DNA of 39,486 nt, taken from contig CAIYZV010000395.1 of the NCBI GenBank assembly GCA_903930765.1, positions 1 through 39,486 on the forward strand, written 5' to 3'. Below, piece after piece: positions 1 to 8,168 of this stretch. A program made the position numbers and the translations under genes. How positions within the stretch are numbered: position 1 is the first letter of the stretch; the number at the start of each line of letters is the position of its first letter. The notes under the pieces are model-generated. The model worked only from the letters and a program-made list of their open reading frames with translations. It was not told the DNA's origin and searched no databases. The stretch comes from an uncultured Pirellula sp. GTDB lineage: Bacteria; Planctomycetota; Planctomycetia; Pirellulales; Pirellulaceae.

Positions 1-2
1 CC

Positions 3-2585
3 ACCGTCCAAGCCTTGCGGATCAATGGCCAGACGCTGACCGATGTGTTTACCTACACGGTGACAGACGCGGGTGGGCTGACCGACACCAACCAAGTCAC
101 GATCACGATCCGTGGACGGAATGACAACCCTGTCGCCAACTCGGATCAGGGAACCGCGATTGAGTCGGGCGGCGTGTTTAATGGAACGTCCGGTTCGAAT
201 GCGGTCGGCAATGTGCTGAGCAACGACACCGACGTGGATACCGTCGCGAATGGCGAAACAAAGAACGTGACAGGCGTGTTGGCAGGTACTGCCTCGTACG
301 CAACCGGCGCCGTAGCCTCGAGTGTCACCGGGGTTTATGGAGCCGTTACGATCAACTCGAACGGTTTGTACACGTATGTGATCGATGAGTCGAACACGGC
401 CGTGCAAGCATTGCGGATCAACGGCCAGACGCTGACCGATGTGTTTACCTACACGGTGACGGACGCTGGTGGGCTGACCGATACCAACCAAGTCACGATC
501 ACGATCCGTGGACGGAATGACAACCCGGTTGCGAATGCCGATCAAGGGACCGCGATTGAGTGGGGGGGGGTATTCAATGAGTTGGTGGGGTCCAATGCAG
601 TGGGAAATGTGCTCGACAACGATACCGACGTCGATTCCGATCTCAACGGGGAGATTAAGTTAGTTGCCGGTTTGGTTGCTGGTAGGGCATCGCATGCTAG
701 TGGTCATGTTGGAGCGGTAGTTCTTGGTGAGTATGGTTCTATCACCATTATGGCTGACGGTAGCTATTCTTACATCACCGATGAAAATGATGTGGCTGTT
801 CAAGCGTTGCGACTACTGGGGCAAACGCTGACCGATGTGTTCACATATACGGTGACCGACGCCGGAGGACTTACAGATACGAACCAACTAACCGTAACGA
901 TTCGGGGACGGAACGATAATCCTGTCGCGAACGCCGACCAGGGGACCGCGATTGAGAAGGGTGGTGCATTCAATGGTACCGCTGGGGCGAATGCCGTTGG
1001 GAATGTGCTTGATAATGATACGGATACCGATTCCGATAGCGATGGGGAGACGAAGTCGGTGGCTGGCGTTGTTGCAGGGCTGGTTTCGGCGGCGAATGCT
1101 GATGTTGGCGTGAGCGTGACTGGGGTTTATGGCTCGATCTCGATCAGCATCGATGGCTCGTATATTTACGTGATCGACGAGACCAATGCTGATGTGCAAG
1201 GGTTGCGTCTACTCAGCGATGCGCTGACCGATGTGTTTACATACACCGTTGTCGATGCGGGTGGTTTGACCGATACCAATCAAGTTAGCATCACACTTCT
1301 GGGTGCGAACGACACTCCCTTTGAGATCACGCCTACCGGCCTGACGATCGACGAGAACTCGGCTAACGGGACGTTGGTCGGCCAGCTTCATATGGAGGAT
1401 GTGGACTTTGGTGATGTGGCTAGATATCGACTTATCAACAATGCCAACGGTCGGTTCGAGATCGATGCGGCGACAGGTGAGTTGCGAGTGAAGGATGGTA
1501 GCCAGTTGGATTTCGAGGCTTCTGCATCGCATTCGGTCGTGGTTCGAGCAACAGATATTGGTGGGCTGTTCATCGATCGCACCTTTGTAGTGAATTTGCT
1601 CAATGTTAATGAGAAGCCGATAGGGACTAGTGATCGATATTTTACGACGTACATCGATCGAATCAACGAAGGTGAACCTGGTGTCATCCGGAATGACAGC
1701 GATCCTGAAGGGGATGCGATGGTCGCGAGATTGGTAACGGCTCCTGCCAAGGGGACGATTCGGTTCAATCCGGATGGATCGTTCTTCTACCAGCCTGACG
1801 GAGCATACGTAGGAACTTTGACGTTTGTCTATGAGCTGAGCGATGGCTTGTTAGCCTCCGATTGGGTTACGGTTGAAATCGTAATCGATCTCCCGAAGAC
1901 ACTTCCTGGCACGACCTCGAGCGATTCGGGTAGTAGTTCGAAGGAGACTGCGGACGCCACTAGTAACAATAGCAAGACGTTAGCGGAGGGCGTTGGTTAT
2001 GCCACCACGATTGGAGCGCTTTCGACATCATCGACGAATTCGTCGACAGCGGCGGTTACATCAAGCGCTGATTCAGCGGAGACTCAAGCTGCAGCAGTGA
2101 CTGTTGCTAATATCGTCGGAGAGTCTATCGCGAGAACCGATACTTCGAACACTGTCGCGGAAGCAGAAAAGACGGTGCAAGCGGTTTCGTTCATTGGTAG
2201 CTTGGTTTCAGGAGCGGAATCGACCATGGAGGTTCAGGAAACGAGGTTCGAGTATGCGAGCTTCGCAGAGCGAGTTGCTCGCAGTCGTGGCAGCGATAGG
2301 GCTCGCTTCAGCGAGGAGATTTCGAATCCAAGTACGAGGGATCGAGACGGCCGACGTAGCGAAACCGATACTTCGATTGAGTTGAGTACGACGGCTGTGG
2401 TGCAAACTGTGATCGGAACGGGTGTTGTTCTGTGGTTAGCTCAAGGCTTCCAAATCGCCGCTACTGTGGTGACCGCAGCGCCGGTTTGGACTGGGTTGGA
2501 TCCATTAACCATGACCATGGGAGCGGACAACAAGGGTGACAAGCGGACTCCGCTGTCGGCCGAAGAGAAGCTGTTTGACAAGTAA
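3..2585 (+). CDS. VCBS/cadherin-repeat surface protein, 5' end outside window
   Basis: The frame is open from the first bases. The apparent start near base 15 is a TTG inside a repeat, so the gene begins upstream. Counting residues from base 15, three complete VCBS-type repeats of exactly 132 residues lie at 38-169, 170-301 and 302-433, after the tail of a fourth. A cadherin-like domain (about 434-535) and a Big/tandem-95-like domain (about 536-625) follow, then a Ser/Thr/Ala-rich linker. Near the C-terminus is a hydrophobic segment (about 793-821) and a short charged tail. Such proteins are large cell-surface adhesins or envelope proteins; the membrane segment near the end suggests retention in the envelope. 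The repeats carry conserved TLTDVFTYTVTDAGG motifs and Asp/Asn-rich turns that probably bind calcium. The exact ligand cannot be told. A G9 run (562-570) lies within the second complete repeat. Confidence 0.9.
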   Translation, partial: TVQALRINGQTLTDVFTYTVTDAGGLTDTNQVTITIRGRNDNPVANSDQGTAIESGGVFNGTSGSNAVGNVLSNDTDVDTVANGETKNVTGVLAGTASYATGAVASSVTGVYGAVTINSNGLYTYVIDESNTAVQALRINGQTLTDVFTYTVTDAGGLTDTNQVTITIRGRNDNPVANADQGTAIEWGGVFNELVGSNAVGNVLDNDTDVDSDLNGEIKLVAGLVAGRASHASGHVGAVVLGEYGSITIMADGSYSYITDENDVAVQALRLLGQTLTDVFTYTVTDAGGLTDTNQLTVTIRGRNDNPVANADQGTAIEKGGAFNGTAGANAVGNVLDNDTDTDSDSDGETKSVAGVVAGLVSAANADVGVSVTGVYGSISISIDGSYIYVIDETNADVQGLRLLSDALTDVFTYTVVDAGGLTDTNQVSITLLGANDTPFEITPTGLTIDENSANGTLVGQLHMEDVDFGDVARYRLINNANGRFEIDAATGELRVKDGSQLDFEASASHSVVVRATDIGGLFIDRTFVVNLLNVNEKPIGTSDRYFTTYIDRINEGEPGVIRNDSDPEGDAMVARLVTAPAKGTIRFNPDGSFFYQPDGAYVGTLTFVYELSDGLLASDWVTVEIVIDLPKTLPGTTSSDSGSSSKETADATSNNSKTLAEGVGYATTIGALSTSSTNSSTAAVTSSADSAETQAAAVTVANIVGESIARTDTSNTVAEAEKTVQAVSFIGSLVSGAESTMEVQETRFEYASFAERVARSRGSDRARFSEEISNPSTRDRDGRRSETDTSIELSTTAVVQTVIGTGVVLWLAQGFQIAATVVTAAPVWTGLDPLTMTMGADNKGDKRTPLSAEEKLFDK
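126..1313 (+). repeat. Three 396-bp VCBS repeat units in tandem
   Basis: Units run 126-521, 522-917 and 918-1313, each exactly 396 bp (132 codons). The last part of the unit before the first complete one is nearly identical in DNA to the end of the first complete unit (about 30-130 against 426-526). The later units keep the same protein motifs but use different codons. Similarity therefore decays towards the 3' end, which suggests the upstream copies were duplicated or homogenised more recently. Confidence 0.92.
562..570 (+). other. Run of nine G's inside the VCBS coding sequence
   Basis: Bases 562-570 are nine consecutive G's read as TGG GGG GGG GTA (Trp-Gly-Gly-Val). The matching positions in the neighbouring repeats are Ser-Gly-Gly and Lys-Gly-Gly with mixed codons, so the pure run arose only in this copy. 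Gain or loss of one G would shift the frame. Confidence 0.85.
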
Positions 2586-3089
2586 CCTTTGATGGGCTTG
2601 TAGCTAATTTGATGGGCTTATAGCTAATAGGAGTGGGCTTATAGCTAATAGCAGTGGGTCCGAGGTGAAGGACCGTATTTGCTTTCCCGCCTTCGGCTCC
2701 GTGCAGCCCAATTGTTTGGCGCGATTCATGTCGGGTGCGCAATGGATTGACGCACCAGGAATGCCGGTCAGCGGACGATAGGAACGCCTTATTGGTTGTT
2801 TGAGGCGGCAATACTTGCTTTAGTGCTTTGGCGATTGCCTGGATTTTATCAAACAGCGAAACAAGGAGCGTTGAGAATCGATGGATCGCGACGCAAACCG
2901 TTGATCATTCAAGGGTTAGGTGGCTTGTGGCAAACGCCCCGCGACTTGAGGTTTTCGCGCATCTCTCGCCGAAAAGCGAAGCGAATCGTCTTCCCAGCGA
3001 CGGTGGATTTCGAGACAATGGCGAACTGTGTTGGCGGTTCATCCGTGTGGGGATCGCGTTAAACTTTTCCATCTAGAGAATACAAATCA
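2586..3089. other. Gene-free stretch between VCBS gene and aceE
   Basis: About 500 bases with no convincing gene. It starts with a short tandem array (2591-2658). The remaining open frames have no recognisable domain, no good ribosome site and composition typical of non-coding DNA. The aceE promoter should lie here, but I cannot place convincing -35/-10 boxes. A weak AGAGAA about 9 bases before the aceE ATG is the only ribosome-site candidate. Confidence 0.6.
2591..2658. repeat. Short tandem array, 20-21 bp units, three copies
   Basis: Units 2591-2610, 2611-2630 and 2631-2651 share the core GGGCTTATAGCTAAT with a few substitutions, followed by a partial fourth copy. The array begins a few bases after the stop codon of the VCBS gene. 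There are no spacers, so it is not CRISPR. On the reverse strand it would read as repeated Ser-Tyr-Lys-Pro, a frame I regard as spurious. Confidence 0.9.
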
Positions 3090-5819
3090 ATGTCCGACGC
3101 GAAACTCTTGGGCGAGGCAGATCCTTCGGTGTTGGCTGCATCTGGTCAAGTGGAGGCACCGATTGACGTGGATCCGGCGGAGACGAGTGAGTGGCTTGGT
3201 TCGCTCGATTACGTCTACAAGAGTCGCGGAGCAGATCGTGTACGGTACTTGGTCAAGGCCCTTGAGAATCGGGCACGACGTGACGGTGTCGAGATTCCGA
3301 TCGAGACTTCGACCCCTTACGTGAATACGATTCCCCCGTCGAAGCAACCCGCTTACCCAGGGAATCGAGAGCTGGAACGCCGCATCAAGAGCATCATTCG
3401 TTGGAATGCGATGGCCATGGTGGTGCGGGCGAACAAGAAAAACAAAGGTCAAGGTGGGCATATTAGCACCTTTGCCAGTAGCGCCACACTTTACGAGGTG
3501 GGCTACAACCACTTCTTTCGCGGGCGCGGGGAGTCGGGCTACTCGGGGGATCTTGTTTACTTCCAAGGCCATGCGTCGCCCGGGATGTATTCGAGAGCGT
3601 TCGTCGAAGGACGGCTTGCCGAGAGCAAGTTAGAAAATTTCCGTCGGGAGCTGCAGCCTGGGGGAGGGTTGAGCAGTTATCCGCACCCTTGGTTGATGCC
3701 TGAGTTCTGGGAATACCCGACGGTATCGATGGGCTTGGGGCCGATCATGGCGATTTACCAAGCCCGTTTCAATGAGTATCTGAATGACCGTGGTCTAAAG
3801 GACACCAAGGGGCAAAAGGTTTGGGCGTTTTTGGGTGACGGGGAGTGCGATGAGCCCGAGACGCTAGGTGCAATTACGCTGGCATCTCGTGAAAAGCTCG
3901 ACAATTTGATCTTCGTCGTGAACTGCAACCTGCAGCGTCTCGATGGACCAGTGCGCGGAAACGGCAAGATCATCCAAGAGTTGGAAGCCGTGTTCCGAGG
4001 GGCTGGTTGGAACGTTATCAAGGTGGTTTGGGGGACGGATTGGGATCCGTTGCTCGAGCATGACGAGTCTGGGCTTTTGGCGCAGCGTATGACCGAGGTG
4101 GTCGATGGGCAGTACCAAAAATACACGGGGATGCCCGGCTCGTACATCCGCGATCATTTCTTCGGGAAGCATCCAGAGCTGTTGAATCTGGTCGCTAATT
4201 ACTCGGATGAAAAGCTTCAGAAAATGAAGCGTGGTGGCCATGACCCCGAGAAAGTGTATGCCGCGTACAAGGCAGCTGTGGAGCACAAGGGTCAGCCGAC
4301 GGTGATCTTGGCCAAAACCATCAAGGGTTACGGTCTGGGTGAGGCGGGTGAAGGACGCAACATCGCTCACAATCAAAAGGAAATGAACGAGAAGGAATTG
4401 CTGGAGTTCCGAAGTCGATTCGGGATTCCCATCTCGGACGACGAAGTGGCGACGGCTCCTTTTTACAAGCCGCCCGAAACAAGCATCGAGATCAAGTACT
4501 TGAAGGAACGTCGCGCTGCCCTCGGAGGCCCGGTCCCTAGCCGACCGACATCCCATCCGACGACGGAAACCCCGGCGCTGGACGAGTATCGCAAGTTCAT
4601 GAACCAGCAGCTGGATGGCAAGACAATCTCGACCACCAACGGGTTCGTACGATTGCTGGGGCGTTTGGTCAAGGATAAGAAGATCGGTCCAAACATTGTG
4701 CCGATTGTTCCCGACGAGTCCCGAACCTTTGGTATGGAAGGGATGTTCCGAGAGATCGGCATTTACGCACATGCTGGCCAGTTGTACGAGCCCGTCGATT
4801 CGGATCAGTTGGCGTACTACAAAGAAGCTCGCGACGGTCAGATCCTTGAAGAAGGGATCACCGAGTGCGGGTCGATGAGCAGTTTTGTGGCGGCGGGTAC
4901 AGCGTATTCGGCCCACGGCATCAATATGATTCCGTTCTACATCTACTACTCCATGTTCGGTTTCCAACGAGTGGGAGATTCAATTTGGGCTGCAGCGGAC
5001 ATGCGAGCCAAAGGCTTCCTCATCGGAGGTACTGCGGGACGCACCACGCTCAATGGCGAGGGGTTGCAGCATCAAGATGGGCACAGTCACCTCAATGCGA
5101 TGGCGTTCCCCACGGTTCGTGCGTACGACCCGGCGTGGGCCTACGAGACAGTGGTCATTGTTTTGGATGGGATGCGGCGTCTGTACCAAGAGAACGAGAC
5201 TGCGTTGTATTACATCACGGTCCACAACGAAGATTATGAAATGCCTGCAATGCCTGAGGGTGTTGAGGAAGGAATCATTCGCGGAATCTATCGGTTTAAG
5301 TCGGTCGAGGTGGAGGGTGCTCGGGGGCGAGTGCAACTCTTCGGTTCCGGTGCCATCCTGCGACATGTTCTCGAAGCTCAAAAGATTTTGGCTGAGAAGT
5401 ACGGAATCGCTAGCGATGTGTGGAGTGTAACCAGCTACACGCAGTTGCGTCGCGATGCCCAGAGCTGCGAACGATGGAACATGCTCCATCCGGACCAGCC
5501 TGCCAAGAAGAGTTACATTCAAACAGCCCTCGAAGGTATTGCCGGACCGATCATTTCCGCGAGTGACAACGTCCGCGCTGTTGGTGAACAGTTGATGCCG
5601 TACCTGCAACAGGACTACTACGTTTTGGGGTGCGATGGTATGGGCCGAAGCGAAACGCGTCCAGCGTTGCGTCGCCACTTTGAAGTGGATGCGGCATCGG
5701 TTGCGATTGCATCGCTGTATCGGCTGAGCCGAGCAGGAACCATTCCTGGTTCCGAAGTCGCTCAGGCGATTCGCGATTTGGAATACGATCCAGAAAAGCA
5801 GAATCCATTGTTTGCGTAA
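3090..5819 (+). CDS. aceE: Pyruvate dehydrogenase E1 component, homodimeric type
   Basis: This is the thiamine-diphosphate-dependent E1 that decarboxylates pyruvate and acetylates the lipoyl group of E2 in the cytoplasmic pyruvate dehydrogenase complex. The 909-residue length is normal for the single-chain AceE family rather than the split alpha/beta type. The ThDP/Mg motif GDGECDEPET is at 249-258, followed by the Asn of VVNCN (about 278). GGHIS (122-126) and QGHASPG (159-165) match the conserved cofactor-site region. The ATG at 3090 gives the expected N-terminus, with only a weak AGAGAA upstream. aceF follows after a 101-base gap, so the two are probably cotranscribed. No dihydrolipoamide dehydrogenase gene is nearby, so E3 must be encoded elsewhere. 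The long minus-strand frames inside it are shadows. Confidence 0.98.
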   Translation: MSDAKLLGEADPSVLAASGQVEAPIDVDPAETSEWLGSLDYVYKSRGADRVRYLVKALENRARRDGVEIPIETSTPYVNTIPPSKQPAYPGNRELERRIKSIIRWNAMAMVVRANKKNKGQGGHISTFASSATLYEVGYNHFFRGRGESGYSGDLVYFQGHASPGMYSRAFVEGRLAESKLENFRRELQPGGGLSSYPHPWLMPEFWEYPTVSMGLGPIMAIYQARFNEYLNDRGLKDTKGQKVWAFLGDGECDEPETLGAITLASREKLDNLIFVVNCNLQRLDGPVRGNGKIIQELEAVFRGAGWNVIKVVWGTDWDPLLEHDESGLLAQRMTEVVDGQYQKYTGMPGSYIRDHFFGKHPELLNLVANYSDEKLQKMKRGGHDPEKVYAAYKAAVEHKGQPTVILAKTIKGYGLGEAGEGRNIAHNQKEMNEKELLEFRSRFGIPISDDEVATAPFYKPPETSIEIKYLKERRAALGGPVPSRPTSHPTTETPALDEYRKFMNQQLDGKTISTTNGFVRLLGRLVKDKKIGPNIVPIVPDESRTFGMEGMFREIGIYAHAGQLYEPVDSDQLAYYKEARDGQILEEGITECGSMSSFVAAGTAYSAHGINMIPFYIYYSMFGFQRVGDSIWAAADMRAKGFLIGGTAGRTTLNGEGLQHQDGHSHLNAMAFPTVRAYDPAWAYETVVIVLDGMRRLYQENETALYYITVHNEDYEMPAMPEGVEEGIIRGIYRFKSVEVEGARGRVQLFGSGAILRHVLEAQKILAEKYGIASDVWSVTSYTQLRRDAQSCERWNMLHPDQPAKKSYIQTALEGIAGPIISASDNVRAVGEQLMPYLQQDYYVLGCDGMGRSETRPALRRHFEVDAASVAIASLYRLSRAGTIPGSEVAQAIRDLEYDPEKQNPLFA

Positions 5820-5920
5820 AGTCAGTTCTACGTTGGTGCGGCGATGCCCGCTGCAACGATCCTGTGTGCACGTTTTCCTTTGATGTTTCAATCCATTAGA
5901 CGATAGATCAAGCGAAGTTC

Positions 5921-7354
5921 ATGGCTACCGAAATCAAGCTCCCGTCGCTCGGCGAAGGAATCGAATCTGGAGATGTTCTCGAGGTCCTCGTTAAGGTTGG
6001 CGATGTTGTTAAGAAAGAGCAGTCGTTGTTAGAGATGGAAACGGACAAGGCGACCGTATCGGTTCCCAGTCCTGCCGCAGGCAAGATCCTTTCGATCGCG
6101 GTGAAAGAGGGTGAGACGGTTAAGGTCGGCCAGGTTTTTGTTACGCTGGAAGCGAGCAGTGCACCTGCCGCTGCAAATCCAGTGGTACCCGCAGCGCCTG
6201 CCCAAGCCGCTGCTCCTGCAGCGCCAGTGGTGGCTCCTGCACCCGTGGCTCCCAAACCTGTTGCTGAGGCTCCCAGCCCGGCACCGGTCAAGCCAGCACC
6301 GATTGTTGTGCCACCCGCGCCAGTGACTCCTGTCGCCACTGCAAGCGTGGCTGCGCCCGCGGCTGAATCGTCCCCATTCGGCGATGATGTCATTCCCGCA
6401 GGACCTGCAATCCGTCGTTTCGCGCGTGAAGTCGGCGTCGATCTCGGCGGCGTTTCCGGAACCGGAGATGGTGGTCGAATCACTCGCGAAGACGTGCTCG
6501 CCGTCGTGCGTCATGCCAATCAGTCGGCGCATGCCCAAAAAGGGGCATCCGCGAGCACCGCGGTCGAAACAGCGCCCGTTCCCAAGGCCAATGCAGGAGC
6601 GAAACCTGCCGCTGATGGCAAACCGGGTGTTCCGGCGACGGACGATTATGGTCCTATCCGTGTCGATCGGATGACCAAGATTCGCAAGACCATTGCGAAC
6701 CAAATGGACAAGTCCTGGTCGACGGTACCGCGAGTCGTCAATTTCGATGATGCCGACGTCACGGAATTAGAGGCGTTTCGCCAAACCAGCAAAGACGATT
6801 ACGCATCGCGCGGGATCAAACTCACGACGATGCCTTTCTTGATCAAAGCGATCGCGACCGCCCTCAAGCACCATCCGGCTTTGAACGCGGTAATTGATAC
6901 CGAAAACGAGCAGATCATCTACAAGGATTACGTCAATCTCGGCATCGCAATCGATACCGATCGGGGGCTGGTGGTTCCCACGTTGAAAAATGCAGATCGG
7001 ATGTCGATTCCGGATATCGCTTATGCGCTCTCGGACCTTTCCTCGCGTGTTCGGAACAACGATTTCGCTGTCAGTGATCTCCGAGGTGGAACGTTTACCA
7101 TCAGCAATTTGGGCGCCATCGGTGGTACCTATTCGACGCCGATCGTGAATGTGCCTGAAGTTGCCATCCTATTGGTTGGACGGTCTCGAAAATTGGCAAC
7201 CGTCATGGACGATGACTCCATCAAGCCTCGGCTCATGATGCCGTTGAGCTTGGCGTACGATCACCGATTGGTCGACGGTGCGACAGCCGCTCGGTTCCTC
7301 AACGATATCATCGCCTACCTCGAAGCACCCAGTCGGTTGCTCCTCGCGATCTAG
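5921..7354 (+). CDS. aceF: Pyruvate dehydrogenase E2, dihydrolipoyl acetyltransferase
   Basis: This is the core enzyme of the pyruvate dehydrogenase complex; it moves the acetyl group from lipoyl-lysine to CoA. It has 477 residues and one lipoyl domain (1-76) with the lipoylated Lys43 in ETDKA. A long Ala/Pro-rich flexible linker (about 80-150) follows. The peripheral-subunit-binding domain (about 160-197) begins GPAIRRFAREVGVDL and ends GRITREDV. The catalytic acyltransferase domain (about 246-477) carries the active-site motif DHRLVDG at 447-453. Having one lipoyl domain, rather than the three of E. coli AceF, is common outside the gammaproteobacteria. It lies downstream of aceE on the same strand, and a strong hairpin terminator follows about 45 bases after the stop. 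The ribosome site is weak. Confidence 0.98.
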   Translation: MATEIKLPSLGEGIESGDVLEVLVKVGDVVKKEQSLLEMETDKATVSVPSPAAGKILSIAVKEGETVKVGQVFVTLEASSAPAAANPVVPAAPAQAAAPAAPVVAPAPVAPKPVAEAPSPAPVKPAPIVVPPAPVTPVATASVAAPAAESSPFGDDVIPAGPAIRRFAREVGVDLGGVSGTGDGGRITREDVLAVVRHANQSAHAQKGASASTAVETAPVPKANAGAKPAADGKPGVPATDDYGPIRVDRMTKIRKTIANQMDKSWSTVPRVVNFDDADVTELEAFRQTSKDDYASRGIKLTTMPFLIKAIATALKHHPALNAVIDTENEQIIYKDYVNLGIAIDTDRGLVVPTLKNADRMSIPDIAYALSDLSSRVRNNDFAVSDLRGGTFTISNLGAIGGTYSTPIVNVPEVAILLVGRSRKLATVMDDDSIKPRLMMPLSLAYDHRLVDGATAARFLNDIIAYLEAPSRLLLAI

Positions 7355-7400
7355 GATATTACCAGTTCGACGGGGTCTAGTCGGTTGGCAGAATGCCGGT

Positions 7401-7435
7401 TGCGGGAGCCATGTAAGGGCTCCCGCACTCTTTTC
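7401..7435 (+). terminator. Rho-independent terminator after aceF
   Basis: The perfect 10-bp stem TGCGGGAGCC (7401-7410) / GGCTCCCGCA (7418-7427) has a 7-base loop and is followed by CTCTTTTCT. It closes the aceE-aceF unit. Confidence 0.85.
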
Positions 7436-7618
7436 TGCTCACCGTTCTTTCTCGATTGCTGTGCGGCCACTTCGTTTGTCTTTCCTGTTTACAGCAAGTC
7501 TACGGAGAGTGGAGCAGCTATAGAACCTCGGGGGATGCTTCGATCGGAATCGATGTGGATGCTTGCGAGTTGCGTATCCAGACCATGGGCGGGAGGCGTC
7601 GATTCCGCCCGATGAGGA

Positions 7619-7801
7619 TTAGCGGTGAACCGCGGGCGGTGCGTAGCTGCTAGGCTGTTGGGAAGCGACATGCTGTTGCGAAGCGGCAACCTCCCAAAGA
7701 CGGCTGGGTCGGTCGTTGGGAAGCGTATTTCTACATCCTGAGGATGCGCCGATGATCAACATCGCGACCACGAGAATCCATTCGGTGGAAAGTGATTTCA
7801 T
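7619..7801 (-). CDS. Small predicted lipoprotein, 60 residues
   Basis: The start chosen is the ATG at 7801, which gives a short positively charged start (MKS), a hydrophobic core and Cys23 in GASSGC, a relaxed lipobox. The mature part is only about 38 residues and contains a near-duplicated VAASQQ / HVASQQ stretch. The frame continues upstream, but those residues precede the signal peptide and look non-coding. No domain is recognised and there is no obvious Shine-Dalgarno sequence. It stands alone on the minus strand between aceF and the DUF11 lipoprotein. The signal peptide is the main support; it could still be a chance frame. Confidence 0.55.
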   Translation of the reverse strand: MKSLSTEWILVVAMLIIGASSGCRNTLPNDRPSRLWEVAASQQHVASQQPSSYAPPAVHR

Positions 7802-8168
7802 GAGGGAGCGATCGTTGGATCGCGGGTTGTTGAAGGGTTGGGAAAAGTGCGAACCGTTGCACTGCAATCATTGCAGAGTCTTGCGTTGTCCTATCTATCG
7901 ACGCGACACTTGAGAGAATTTCAGAAAAATTACATCGCCGGCGCATTCGATACTTTGCATGTATCACGCGCACCTCGCAGAAGCGTCATGGTCACTGGGC
8001 CGAAGGACTTTTGTCGATGGAGCCTCCAAGAAAAATTGAAACTCGGTTTTTAGAATGGGGTACTCTCCATAGACGCTTCTCTCGGAGGAGTGCTTCCCGC
8101 TGCCGAGCTGTTCGAGCCGCGGGCTTAGGAAGCTCGATAGAGTATCAGGATTCGTAGAGCGACATCGG
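7802..8168. other. Gene-free divergent region
   Basis: About 370 bases between the divergent small lipoprotein gene and the DUF11 lipoprotein gene. It should hold promoters for both. I see no persuasive promoter boxes, RNA gene or repeat, and the short open frames have no protein-like features. Confidence 0.5.

Noticed and set aside
2796-3062. 88-codon open frame before aceE
   Set aside because: Begins with a few hydrophobic residues but then turns into basic random-looking sequence; no ribosome site.
3864-4967. Long minus-strand open frame opposite aceE
   Set aside because: It lies entirely within a certain aceE gene, has no domain and is Arg/His-rich, as expected of an antisense frame in GC-rich coding DNA.
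7587-7610. Hairpin GGGCGG/CCGCCC downstream of the small lipoprotein gene
   Set aside because: Long 12-base loop and no T run on either strand, so not supported as a terminator.
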